Assembly: GCF_900156525.1 (NCBI RefSeq)
Contig: NZ_FTPS01000001.1
Location: 2,170,001-2,234,000 of the forward strand
Direction: 5' to 3'
DNA: 64,000 bases
Origin: Pontibaca methylaminivorans
GTDB taxonomy: Bacteria; Pseudomonadota; Alphaproteobacteria; Rhodobacterales; Rhodobacteraceae
In this document: piece after piece, positions 11,982 to 19,578 of the stretch
Position numbering within the stretch: position 1 is the first letter of the stretch
Layout of the letters: the number at the start of each line of letters is the position of its first letter
Notes under the pieces: model-generated
What the model saw: the letters and a program-made list of their open reading frames with translations, nothing else
Databases searched by the model: none
What the model was told of the DNA's origin: nothing
Made by a program: the position numbers and the translations under genes

Positions 11982-13301
11982 ATGATGTTTCGCTGGCTCA
12001 AACGCTTTACTCCGCGCGGGCTTTACGGGCGCACCGCGCTCATCCTGGTGGCGCCGGTCGTGGTGCTGCAGCTCGTGGTGTCCTTTGTCTTCATCGGCCG
12101 CCATCTAAGCAAGGTCACGACCGAACTCGCCTATGCCGAACTGCGCGAGCTCGCGGTGATTTCGGATGTGGTCGACGGGTCCATGACGCAGGGCGAGGCG
12201 CTGGCGCGCATGGCGCCGCTTCTGCACCGTTTCGGGATGGGCGCGCGGTTTGTGGAGCCCGGGGCGATGCCGGACGAGGATTTCATCCAATGGTATGATT
12301 TTTCGGCCCGCGTGGTGCGCGACACATTCCGCGAGCGGATGCCGCAGATCGCGGTGCTGGAATTCGGCAGCGACAACATGGTTCTGGCCTACCGTGAAAC
12401 CGCGCTCGGGGTGCTTCGTCTCAGCTTCAGCCGCCGCCGGGTGACGGTCGCGGCGCCGCATCAGCTGATCGTGACCATGGTCGCCTTCGGGGTTTTGATG
12501 ACCGTCATCGCCTTTGTCTACATGCGCAACCAGCTGCGCCCGATCACCCGGCTTGCCCGCGCGGCGCAGGCTTTCGGGCGCGGGCATCACATGCGCTACA
12601 AGCCCTCGGGCGCGGTCGAGGTGCGCGCGGCGGGCCATGCCTTTCTGGACATGCGCGACCGGATCGAGCGCCAGATCGAACAGCGCACGATGATGCTGTC
12701 CGGGGTCAGTCACGACCTGCGCACACCGCTGACGCGGCTGAAGCTCGGGCTTTCCATGATGGAAGATTCCGAGCCGCTGCTGAACGACGTCGCCGAGATG
12801 CAGAAGCTGCTGGACGCGTTCCTCGATTTTTCGCGCGGGGCGGTCGAGGACGAGGCGGAGCCGGTCAATCCGCTCGATCTGGTCGGGCAGATCGTTGCGG
12901 ATGCGCAGCGGGCGGGCATGGGGGTCGAACTTGCCCTGGCCGAGGGCGACAGCGACGCGACGCTGATGCTGCGCCCGAGCGCGATCCGCCGGGCGGTCGA
13001 AAACCTTATTTCCAACGCCCTGCGCTATGGGAACCGGGCCGAGGTCTCGGTGCTGCTGACGCCCCGGCAGTTGCGGATCCGGGTCGAGGACGAGGGGCCG
13101 GGCATCGCCGAAGCCGACCGCGAAGAGGCGGTGAAACCCTTTACCCGGCTCGATCCGGCGCGCAATCAGGATCGCGGCAGCGGGGTCGGGCTCGGGCTTG
13201 CCATCGTCGCCGATGTGGCGAGCATCCACGGCGGGCGGCTGGTGCTGGGCCGGAGCGAGCGGCTTGGCGGTCTGCTGGCCGAGATCGTCATCGCCCGCTG
13301 A
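11982..13301 (+). CDS. EnvZ-like sensor histidine kinase
   Basis: This 439-residue kinase has TM1 at about 18-40, a periplasmic region of about 115 residues, TM2 at about 161-181, a HAMP segment (NQLRPITRLARAAQAFGRG), a HisKA box GVSHDLRTPLTRL with phospho-His near 244, and an HATPase domain with ENLISNALRYG, VEDEGPGI and GVGLGLAIV. The architecture is that of EnvZ. No response regulator adjoins it, so it is an orphan here and its OmpR-type partner must be elsewhere. It is convergent with bmt across a 174-bp gap in which I see nothing distinct. Confidence 0.88.
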   Translation: MMFRWLKRFTPRGLYGRTALILVAPVVVLQLVVSFVFIGRHLSKVTTELAYAELRELAVISDVVDGSMTQGEALARMAPLLHRFGMGARFVEPGAMPDEDFIQWYDFSARVVRDTFRERMPQIAVLEFGSDNMVLAYRETALGVLRLSFSRRRVTVAAPHQLIVTMVAFGVLMTVIAFVYMRNQLRPITRLARAAQAFGRGHHMRYKPSGAVEVRAAGHAFLDMRDRIERQIEQRTMMLSGVSHDLRTPLTRLKLGLSMMEDSEPLLNDVAEMQKLLDAFLDFSRGAVEDEAEPVNPLDLVGQIVADAQRAGMGVELALAEGDSDATLMLRPSAIRRAVENLISNALRYGNRAEVSVLLTPRQLRIRVEDEGPGIAEADREEAVKPFTRLDPARNQDRGSGVGLGLAIVADVASIHGGRLVLGRSERLGGLLAEIVIAR

Positions 13302-13475
13302 GCGCGGCGCCCGGGCGGCGCGTCTGCCGGCAGGCTGCGGGGAACGGAGCATGAGGGGCAGCCGGGCGACCGGCGCCCTTTTCCCGCCCGCTGCAGCGCG
13401 GTATGCGGGCGCCGCCGCGCGCCCGGCCCGCCGCCGGTCGGCGGAACCGGCGGCGCTTTGCTGCGTGGCGCCGGT

Positions 13476-14498
13476 TCAGTCGCGGTGCCGGCGGCGGCCG
13501 CTTCGGGCCGGGCGCGCGGCGGCGCCGTTGTCCTCGTTCCCGTCATCGGGGGAACTGAACGGGCCGAGCGCCTGGGCGATCACCTCGAGCGTGGGGCGCT
13601 CGCCCTTCGGGCGTTCATCGAGCGCGGCGCGCATGTGGCGCAGATGTTCGGGCGTCGTGCCGCAGCAGCCGCCGACAATACGCGCGCCGCAGTCCCGGGC
13701 CATCACCGCATAATCGGCCATGAGTTCGGGCGTGCCGTCGTAATGGATTTCTCCATCGGTGAATTTCGGGATGCCGGCATTGCCCTTGGCGATGATCGGC
13801 CGCTCGGTCCCCTGTGCGACGAACCCGAGCACCGTGCGCAGCAGATCCGATGCGCCCCGCCCGCAGTTCGCGCCGAAGGCGACGGGCGGGTTGTCGATCG
13901 ACTCGACCATCTGCGCGAGCGCGGCCGGGGTTACGCCCATCATGGTGCGCCCGGCGGTGTCAAAGCTCATGGTGCCGCACCAGGGCAGGCCGGCCAGCTG
14001 GAACGCCTCGGCGGCCGCGCGGTATTCCTCGGGGGCGAAGACGGTTTCCAGCCAGGCGACATCTACGCCGCCCTCCCGGAGCGCGTCGGCCTGTTCGTGG
14101 AACATCTCGACCGCAAGCGCGTGGGACAGCGTGCCGACCGGCTCCATGATCTCGCCGGTGGGGCCGACGGAGCCGGCGACCACCACCTTGCGCCCCGCGG
14201 TCTCGGCCACGTCGCGGGCGAGTTCGGCGCCGATGCGGTTCAGTTCATGCACCCGCGCCTGCGCCTGGTGCAGCTTGAGCCGCGCCGCGTTGCCGCCGAA
14301 GGTGTTGGTCAGGAACAGGTCGCTCCCGGCGTCGACGGCGCCGCGATAGAGGGCGCGGATCTTCTCGGGCTGTTCGGCGTTCCAGATTTCCGGCGTCTCG
14401 CCCGCCGGAAGCCCCATGGCGAAAAGATTGGTGCCGGTCGCGCCATCCGCGAGCAGCACATCCTTTTCTGCAAGCATGCGGGTCAGCAGGTCGGTCAT
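13476..14498 (-). CDS. bmt: Betaine-homocysteine S-methyltransferase
   Basis: This protein transfers a methyl group from glycine betaine to homocysteine, giving methionine and dimethylglycine. It is a 340-residue TIM-barrel homocysteine methyltransferase without cobalamin domains. The Zn-binding cysteines lie in FGANCGRGASD and GGCCGTTPEH. ADGATGTNLF at the N-terminus and TNTFGGNAARL complete the family signature. The last 25 residues are charged and low-complexity. ATG 14498 (MTDLLTRML) is preferred over an upstream ATG 39 bases earlier because the barrel begins here. It fits the other betaine and osmolyte genes in the window. Confidence 0.88.
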   Translation of the reverse strand: MTDLLTRMLAEKDVLLADGATGTNLFAMGLPAGETPEIWNAEQPEKIRALYRGAVDAGSDLFLTNTFGGNAARLKLHQAQARVHELNRIGAELARDVAETAGRKVVVAGSVGPTGEIMEPVGTLSHALAVEMFHEQADALREGGVDVAWLETVFAPEEYRAAAEAFQLAGLPWCGTMSFDTAGRTMMGVTPAALAQMVESIDNPPVAFGANCGRGASDLLRTVLGFVAQGTERPIIAKGNAGIPKFTDGEIHYDGTPELMADYAVMARDCGARIVGGCCGTTPEHLRHMRAALDERPKGERPTLEVIAQALGPFSSPDDGNEDNGAAARPARSGRRRHRD

Positions 14499-14594
14499 GG
14501 TCGTGATCCTGTGCAGCAAGTGGTCTGGCCTGTCCACTCCCGTCCGGATCTGTCATGTGCCACGGCCTCTGGCAAGCCGCATTCGGCCCGGCGG

Positions 14595-14924
14595 TCAGCC
14601 CTCCTGGTCGTCTAGTTCCGCGATCAGTTGTGCCTTGGCCACCGGCAGCAGTTCGTCGAGCTTGGCGCGGATGGTCGCCGCATCGGCGCGGGCGCCCAGA
14701 TCCGCCTCGAGCCGCTCGATCACGTCATCCGGCCCCGGCAGTTTCAGATCGGCAAGCACGATCTCCTTTGCATATGCGTCGGCTTCGCTGCCGGACTTGC
14801 CCAGCAGTTCCGCCGCCCAGAGCCCGACCAGCCGGTTGCGGCGGGCCACGGCCTTGAACAGCATTTCTTCGTCATGGGCATATTTCTTCTCGAAGGCGTT
14901 CTTGCGGTCGTCGAATGTGGTCAT
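14595..14924 (-). CDS. ATPase inhibitor subunit zeta (DUF1476)
   Basis: This small helical protein of 109 residues belongs to the DUF1476 family, whose Paracoccus denitrificans member is the zeta subunit that blocks ATP hydrolysis by F1Fo ATP synthase. The family N-terminus [20 protein letters not shown] is intact; in the studied protein this part inserts into the F1 catalytic interface. [18 protein letters not shown] follows. ATG 14924 is chosen to match this start; the 23 residues upstream are not family-like. The gene is divergent from purC, a common alphaproteobacterial arrangement. Confidence 0.9.
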   Translation of the reverse strand: MTTFDDRKNAFEKKYAHDEEMLFKAVARRNRLVGLWAAELLGKSGSEADAYAKEIVLADLKLPGPDDVIERLEADLGARADAATIRAKLDELLPVAKAQLIAELDDQEG

Positions 14925-15092
14925 GGCGGGACTCTTTCCAAACATGGGTGGCGTTTTCGGGGGCAGAATGCCCGCGCACGCGGCATCGCGCAAGTGCCGC
15001 GAAGGGCGCGCCGCTTGCGGGAACAGCGGCCTTGGATTATAGCGGCGCCAGAGGGCAGATCATCTGCCGGACATTACCCCGAAAGGCGAAAC

Positions 15093-15848
15093 ATGGCTCG
15101 GCGCAAGAAGATCTATGAGGGCAAGGCCAAGATTCTCTATGAAGGCCCCGAGCCCGGAACGCTCGTCCAGTATTTCAAGGACGATGCCACCGCATTCAAC
15201 GCCAAGAAAAAGGACGTGATCGACGGCAAGGGCGTGCTGAACAACCGCCTCTGCGAATATTTCATGACCGGGCTCAACAACATCGGCGTGCCGACCCATT
15301 TCATCCGCCGCCTGAACATGCGCGAACAGCTTGTGCGCGCCTGCGAGATCGTCCCGCTCGAGGTGATCGTGCGCAATTTCGCCGCCGGCAGCCTGAGCGA
15401 GCGGCTCGGCATCGAGGAGGGCACGCAACTGCCGCGCCCGATCATCGAATACTGCTACAAGGACGATGCGCTCGGCGACCCGCTGGTGACCGAGGAACAT
15501 ATCGCCGCCTTCGGCTGGGCCAGCGCCCAGGACATGGACGATATCCTGAGCCTTGCACTGCGGGTCAACGACTTCCTTGCCGGGGTCATGTATGGCGTCG
15601 GCATCAAGCTGATCGACTTCAAGATCGAGATCGGCCGCATCTACGAGGGCGATTTCCAGCGCCTTGTGGTCGCGGACGAGATCAGCCCCGATTCCTGCCG
15701 GCTCTGGGACATCGAATCCGGGCGCAAGCTCGACAAGGACGTGTTCCGCCGCGATCTCGGCAACCTGAGCGACGCCTATTCCGAGGTCGCGCATCGCCTG
15801 GGCGTGCTGCCCCGCGCGCAGGTCACGAAGCCGAAGCTGATCAACTGA
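15093..15848 (+). CDS. purC: SAICAR synthetase (PurC)
   Basis: This enzyme catalyses the ATP-dependent condensation of CAIR with aspartate in purine synthesis. The protein is 251 residues long. [14 protein letters not shown] is the glycine-rich ATP-binding start, with [12 protein letters not shown], a [15 protein letters not shown] block, [10 protein letters not shown] (the SAICAR signature) and [12 protein letters not shown] following. GAAAGG lies 6-11 bases before ATG 15093. An upstream in-frame extension exists but runs through the leader and the divergent gene. Confidence 0.96.
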   Translation: MARRKKIYEGKAKILYEGPEPGTLVQYFKDDATAFNAKKKDVIDGKGVLNNRLCEYFMTGLNNIGVPTHFIRRLNMREQLVRACEIVPLEVIVRNFAAGSLSERLGIEEGTQLPRPIIEYCYKDDALGDPLVTEEHIAAFGWASAQDMDDILSLALRVNDFLAGVMYGVGIKLIDFKIEIGRIYEGDFQRLVVADEISPDSCRLWDIESGRKLDKDVFRRDLGNLSDAYSEVAHRLGVLPRAQVTKPKLIN

Positions 15849-15966
15849 ATGCGGGGCAGGGCCGGCGTGGAACCGCCCGCGGACCGGCTGGCCGGCACAG
15901 TTTTGCCCATCCGCGCCGCCCGCGCGCGGCAGATCGCTTGAGCGCGGCTGCGGCTGCGCGTAGCTT

Positions 15967-17748
15967 GTGAAAATGTCCCGGGCGCGCAATCCTCTTCTCA
16001 GAACCATGCTTCCCGGTCGTCGCGAATCGACCGGGGGCTGGCGGTTCCGCGTGCTCCTGTTCGTGGTGCTGGTGGCGGCGGTCGCGACCGTCTGGGTCAC
16101 CAACCGTCTGCTGACCGACCGGTTCACCGAGGTCACGCGCAACCGTGCCGAGCTGCGGCTTGCGCTGTATGGCGGCAACCTCGTGAGCGAACTGCGCCGC
16201 AATTCGATCGTGCCGCAGCTTCTGGCGCGCGATCCGACGCTGATCGCGGCGCTGAACTCCAAGGATTTCAGCCAGTCCACCCAGCGGCTGATTTCCTTCG
16301 TGGAAGAGATCGGCGCGGCCTCGCTCATGCTGCTCGACAGCAGCGGGCGTACGGTGGCGGCGACCGACCGCAGCCGGCTGGGCGCTTCGCACCGGGGTGA
16401 ACCCTATTTCGTCGATGCGCTGCGCTCCAACACCACGGTGTTCTCGGTCATCCCGCGCGATGCGGGCGGCTATCGTTTCACCTATTCGCGCCGCCTCGAC
16501 AGTGCCGGATCGGTGCTCGGGGTGATCGTGGTCGAGGTCGATCTGCAGAAATTCGAACGGGCCTGGGCCGGGATTTCGGATGCGATGATGGTGACCGATG
16601 CGTCCGGCGCCATCATCCTGTCGACGGAATCGCGCTGGCGCGGCCTGACCGAATCCGAGGCGGTGCAGTTGCAGCCGCCGCGCAACGCCATCGAGCGCGC
16701 GATCCGGGCCACGGCCGACTGGACCGCGCTGCCGGCCGACGCCTATTTGCGCGGCGAGGCGGTGATGCGCACCTCGACGCGGATCCCGTTCCGGGGCTGG
16801 CGGATGATTTCCTTCAGCACCTATGAATCGGTGCGCGAACGGGTGAACGGGGTGCTCGCGCTCGAGATCATGGGGTTCGCGCTGCTTCTGGCCGGTGGAT
16901 TCTACGTGCTGAACCGGCGCACGGCGCTGCGCATGGCGCTGTTCGAGCGTGAATCCGCCGAATTGCGCCTGCTGAACGCCCGGCTCCAGCGCGAAATCGC
17001 CGAGCGCGAGCGGGTGCAGGAGAACCTGGCCGTGGCCGAACAGACGCTGGCGCAGTCGAGCAAGCTCGCCGCGCTGGGCGAGATGTCGGCGGCGGTGAGC
17101 CACGAACTGAACCAGCCGCTCGCGGCGATGAAGACCTATCTTGCCGGTGCGCGGCTCTTGCTGCGGCGCAACCGCCCCGAGGAGGCGCTGGCCTCTTTCG
17201 GGCGCATTGACGCCCTGATCGAGCGCATGGGGGCGATCACGCGTCAGTTGAAATCCTATGCCCGCAAGGGGGCCGAGAGCTTTTCCCCGGTCAACATGGG
17301 CGATGCGCTGGCGTCGGCCCTGTCGATGATGGAGCCGCAACTGCGCCAGCGCCAGGTGCAGATCACCCAGATTCTGCCGGACGAGCCGGTCTGGGTGATG
17401 GGTGACCGGATGCGGATCGAACAGGTGATGGTCAATCTCTTGCGCAACGCGATCGACGCCACCAAGTCGGTGGCGGAACCCGAGGTGCAGATCATTCTCG
17501 CGGCCGGCGAGACGGCGACGCTCACGGTGCGCGACAACGGCGAGGGGATCGAGGATCTGGATGCGCTGTTCGAGCCGTTCTATACGACCAAGACGCCGGG
17601 CGACGGCGTCGGGCTGGGGCTTGCGATTTCCTCGGGGATCGTGAACGACCTGGGCGGCCGCCTGACGGCGCGCAATGCGCGCGATGGCGGTGCGGTATTC
17701 GAAATGCAGCTTCCGATTCTCGACGACGGGATGGAAGCGGCGGAATGA
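15967..17748 (+). CDS. dctB: C4-dicarboxylate sensor histidine kinase DctB
   Basis: This 593-residue membrane kinase pairs with DctD downstream. TM1 lies at about 28-46, followed by a periplasmic PDC/Cache sensor (LGASHRGEPYFVDALR) and TM2 near 298-316. A coiled coil follows (ERESAELRLLNARLQREIAERERVQENL, about 325-355), then HisKA with AVSHELNQPLAAM (phospho-His near 379) and HATPase with NLLRNAIDAT, DNGEGI and GVGLGLAIS. The SHELNQPLA box is typical of DctB. The start may be GTG 15967 or ATG 15973. No dctA or dctPQM genes adjoin. Confidence 0.88.
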   Translation: MKMSRARNPLLRTMLPGRRESTGGWRFRVLLFVVLVAAVATVWVTNRLLTDRFTEVTRNRAELRLALYGGNLVSELRRNSIVPQLLARDPTLIAALNSKDFSQSTQRLISFVEEIGAASLMLLDSSGRTVAATDRSRLGASHRGEPYFVDALRSNTTVFSVIPRDAGGYRFTYSRRLDSAGSVLGVIVVEVDLQKFERAWAGISDAMMVTDASGAIILSTESRWRGLTESEAVQLQPPRNAIERAIRATADWTALPADAYLRGEAVMRTSTRIPFRGWRMISFSTYESVRERVNGVLALEIMGFALLLAGGFYVLNRRTALRMALFERESAELRLLNARLQREIAERERVQENLAVAEQTLAQSSKLAALGEMSAAVSHELNQPLAAMKTYLAGARLLLRRNRPEEALASFGRIDALIERMGAITRQLKSYARKGAESFSPVNMGDALASALSMMEPQLRQRQVQITQILPDEPVWVMGDRMRIEQVMVNLLRNAIDATKSVAEPEVQIILAAGETATLTVRDNGEGIEDLDALFEPFYTTKTPGDGVGLGLAISSGIVNDLGGRLTARNARDGGAVFEMQLPILDDGMEAAE

Positions 17749-17764
17749 CGGGAAGGTGACAGGA

Positions 17765-19099
17765 ATGGCCCAGGCCATGAAGATTGCGATCATTGATGAT
17801 GAACAGGACATGCGCCAGAGCATCAGCCAGTGGCTCGCGCTGTCGGGCTACGATACCGAGGCCTTTGCCAGCGCCGAAGAGGCGCTGAAGAAGCTCGGCC
17901 CCGATTATCCGGGCATCGTGATCACCGATATCCGCATGCCGGGCATGGACGGGATGCAGTTCCTGAAAAAGCTGATGGGCACCGACAGCGCGCTGCCGGT
18001 CATCATGATCACCGGTCATGGCGACGTGCCCATGGCGGTCGAGGCGATGCGGCTCGGGGCCTTTGACTTTCTGGAAAAGCCCTTCGATCCCGACCGCATG
18101 TCCGAACTGGCCCGCCGCGCCACCGCAACGCGGCGCCTGACCCTCGACAACCGCGCGCTGCGCCGCGAACTGAGCGACGGCAGTCAACTGATGAAGAAGC
18201 TGATCGGCTCCAGCCCGCAGATCGAGCGGCTGCGTGAGGATATCCTCGACCTCGGGCAGGCCGACGGGCATGTGCTCATCGACGGGGAGACCGGCACCGG
18301 CAAGACCCTGGTCGCCCATGCGCTGCACGCGGTCGGCAGCCGGGCGGGCAAGAAATTCGTGCTGCTGAGCTGCGCCGCGATCGAGGAAGAGGCGCTCTCG
18401 CGGCGGCTGTTCGGCCCGATGCAGCCCGAGGATACGCAGCTTCCGGCGATCGAGGAGGCCCGCGGCGGCACGCTCGTGCTCGAGGATATCGAGGCGTTGA
18501 GCGAAACGCTTCAGGCCAAGCTGCTGAGCGCGATCAACGCCCAGGGCACCCCGTCGGAGACCCGCATCATCGCCATTTCCAACATGCAGGAGGCCGGCCG
18601 CACCTGCGAGGACGCGCTGCGCCCGGACCTGTTCTATCGCCTTGCGGCATTGCGCATCACCGTTCCGCCGCTGCGCCAGCGCGGCGAGGACATCCTGACC
18701 CTGTTCACGCGGCTCAGTGAACAGTTCGCCGATGAATACGGCTGCGACGCGCCCCAGATCTCGGCGCAGGAGGCGGCCCAGCTGCTGCAGGCGCCGTGGC
18801 CGGGCAATGTCCGTCAGCTCATCAACATCGCCGAACGCGCGGTGCTGCAGTCGCGCCGCGGCGCCGGCACCATCGCTTCGCTGCTGATGTCCGACCACGA
18901 AGAGATGCAGCCGGTCATGACCACCGAGGGCAAGCCGCTCAAGGAATATGTCGAGGCGTTCGAGCGCATGCTGATCGACAACACCATGCGCCGCCACAAG
19001 GGGAGCATCGCGAGCGTCATGGACGAGCTTTGCCTGCCGCGGCGCACCCTGAACGAGAAGATGGCGAAATACGGGCTGCAGCGCGCGGATTACCTTTGA
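17765..19099 (+). CDS. dctD: DctD-like NtrC-family response regulator lacking the GAFTGA loop
   Basis: The 444-residue protein has a receiver domain (IAIIDDEQDM, ITDIRMPGMDG, EKPFDPDR), an AAA+ domain (Walker A GETGTGKT) and a C-terminal Fis-type HTH (GSIASVMDELCLPRRTLNEKM). Two hallmarks of sigma54 activators are altered. The GAFTGA loop is absent, since LFGPMQPEDTQLPAIEEARGG replaces the usual segment and is several residues shorter. Walker B reads LVLEDIE instead of LFLDEI. The sensor region RPDLFYRLAALRITVPPLRQR and the WPGNVRQLIN motif are kept. It lies 16 bp after dctB. The changes suggest sigma54-independent action, as known for Rhodobacter capsulatus NtrC. Confidence 0.88.
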   Translation: MAQAMKIAIIDDEQDMRQSISQWLALSGYDTEAFASAEEALKKLGPDYPGIVITDIRMPGMDGMQFLKKLMGTDSALPVIMITGHGDVPMAVEAMRLGAFDFLEKPFDPDRMSELARRATATRRLTLDNRALRRELSDGSQLMKKLIGSSPQIERLREDILDLGQADGHVLIDGETGTGKTLVAHALHAVGSRAGKKFVLLSCAAIEEEALSRRLFGPMQPEDTQLPAIEEARGGTLVLEDIEALSETLQAKLLSAINAQGTPSETRIIAISNMQEAGRTCEDALRPDLFYRLAALRITVPPLRQRGEDILTLFTRLSEQFADEYGCDAPQISAQEAAQLLQAPWPGNVRQLINIAERAVLQSRRGAGTIASLLMSDHEEMQPVMTTEGKPLKEYVEAFERMLIDNTMRRHKGSIASVMDELCLPRRTLNEKMAKYGLQRADYL

Positions 19100-19101
19100 A
19101 A

Positions 19102-19120
19102 CCGGCGCGCCCCGCGCCGG
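19102..19120 (+). terminator. GC-rich stem-loop after dctD
   Basis: A perfect 7-bp all-GC stem CCGGCGC/GCGCCGG with a 5-nt loop begins 3 bases after the dctD stop. No T run follows, so termination may be partial or factor-dependent. Confidence 0.5.
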
Positions 19121-19175
19121 GCGGCACCGTTACCTGGGCGGCACGAACGCCAGCCCGCCGCCCTGGGCGGCAAAT

Positions 19176-19191
19176 TTGGCATTGTCATTGC
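19176..19191 (+). promoter_or_regulatory. Sigma54-type promoter element
   Basis: TTGGCA (19176-19181) and TTGC (19188-19191) fit the -24/-12 consensus TTGGCAC-N5-TTGC, with exactly ten bases between the GG and GC dinucleotides. Predicted initiation is near 19203. The next annotated gene is rne, 375 bp further on, so the transcript would be an unusual rne leader or a separate RNA. The match could be chance. Confidence 0.4.
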
Positions 19192-19199
19192 CGCTCACG

Positions 19200-19578
19200 T
19201 CAGCATATTGTGCGGACGAGGTTCGCATTGGCGGTCGCCAGCGAATCCGGATGAATTTTCATCGCGCCGTCCGGGACGTCCAAACAACAGCCTCTGCCGG
19301 TGCGGGTTTACTTGATCCCCTGCGGGATCGACGCAATGCCCTTGCCCCCAAGACCCACCGGCAAGGGAACGGATGGGCAGCGCCGGAACCGTTCCGCGCT
19401 GTCGGAGAAGAACCGCGATGACGCGCGCGCGAGGATCGAGCACAGGGGCAGGGCGCCGGACAGCGGCCGCCGCCCCCGACTCATGTCCGCCTGCGTCACC
19501 TATCGCCCAGATCAGTCACCATCGCCACCGCGCCCGCCCACCCGGGCAGCGCGGTCGGGCGCGGTGCAGCAAGGTAAC
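19200..19578 (+). other. Structured rne leader region
   Basis: The gap between dctD and rne is 479 bp and holds no supported ORF. Three stem-loops lie in sequence: GATCCC/GGGATC (19314-19329), CCCTTGCC/GGCAAGGG (19339-19367) and GGAACGG/CCGTTCC (19366-19395). The last two share bases 19366-19367, so they may compete. RNase E genes in enterobacteria autoregulate through a long structured 5' UTR; by analogy this may be the same type of control, or the region may encode a small RNA. Confidence 0.45.

Noticed and set aside
15841-17823. 660-residue minus-strand frame opposite dctB
   Set aside because: Antisense shadow; DctB on the plus strand has complete kinase motifs.
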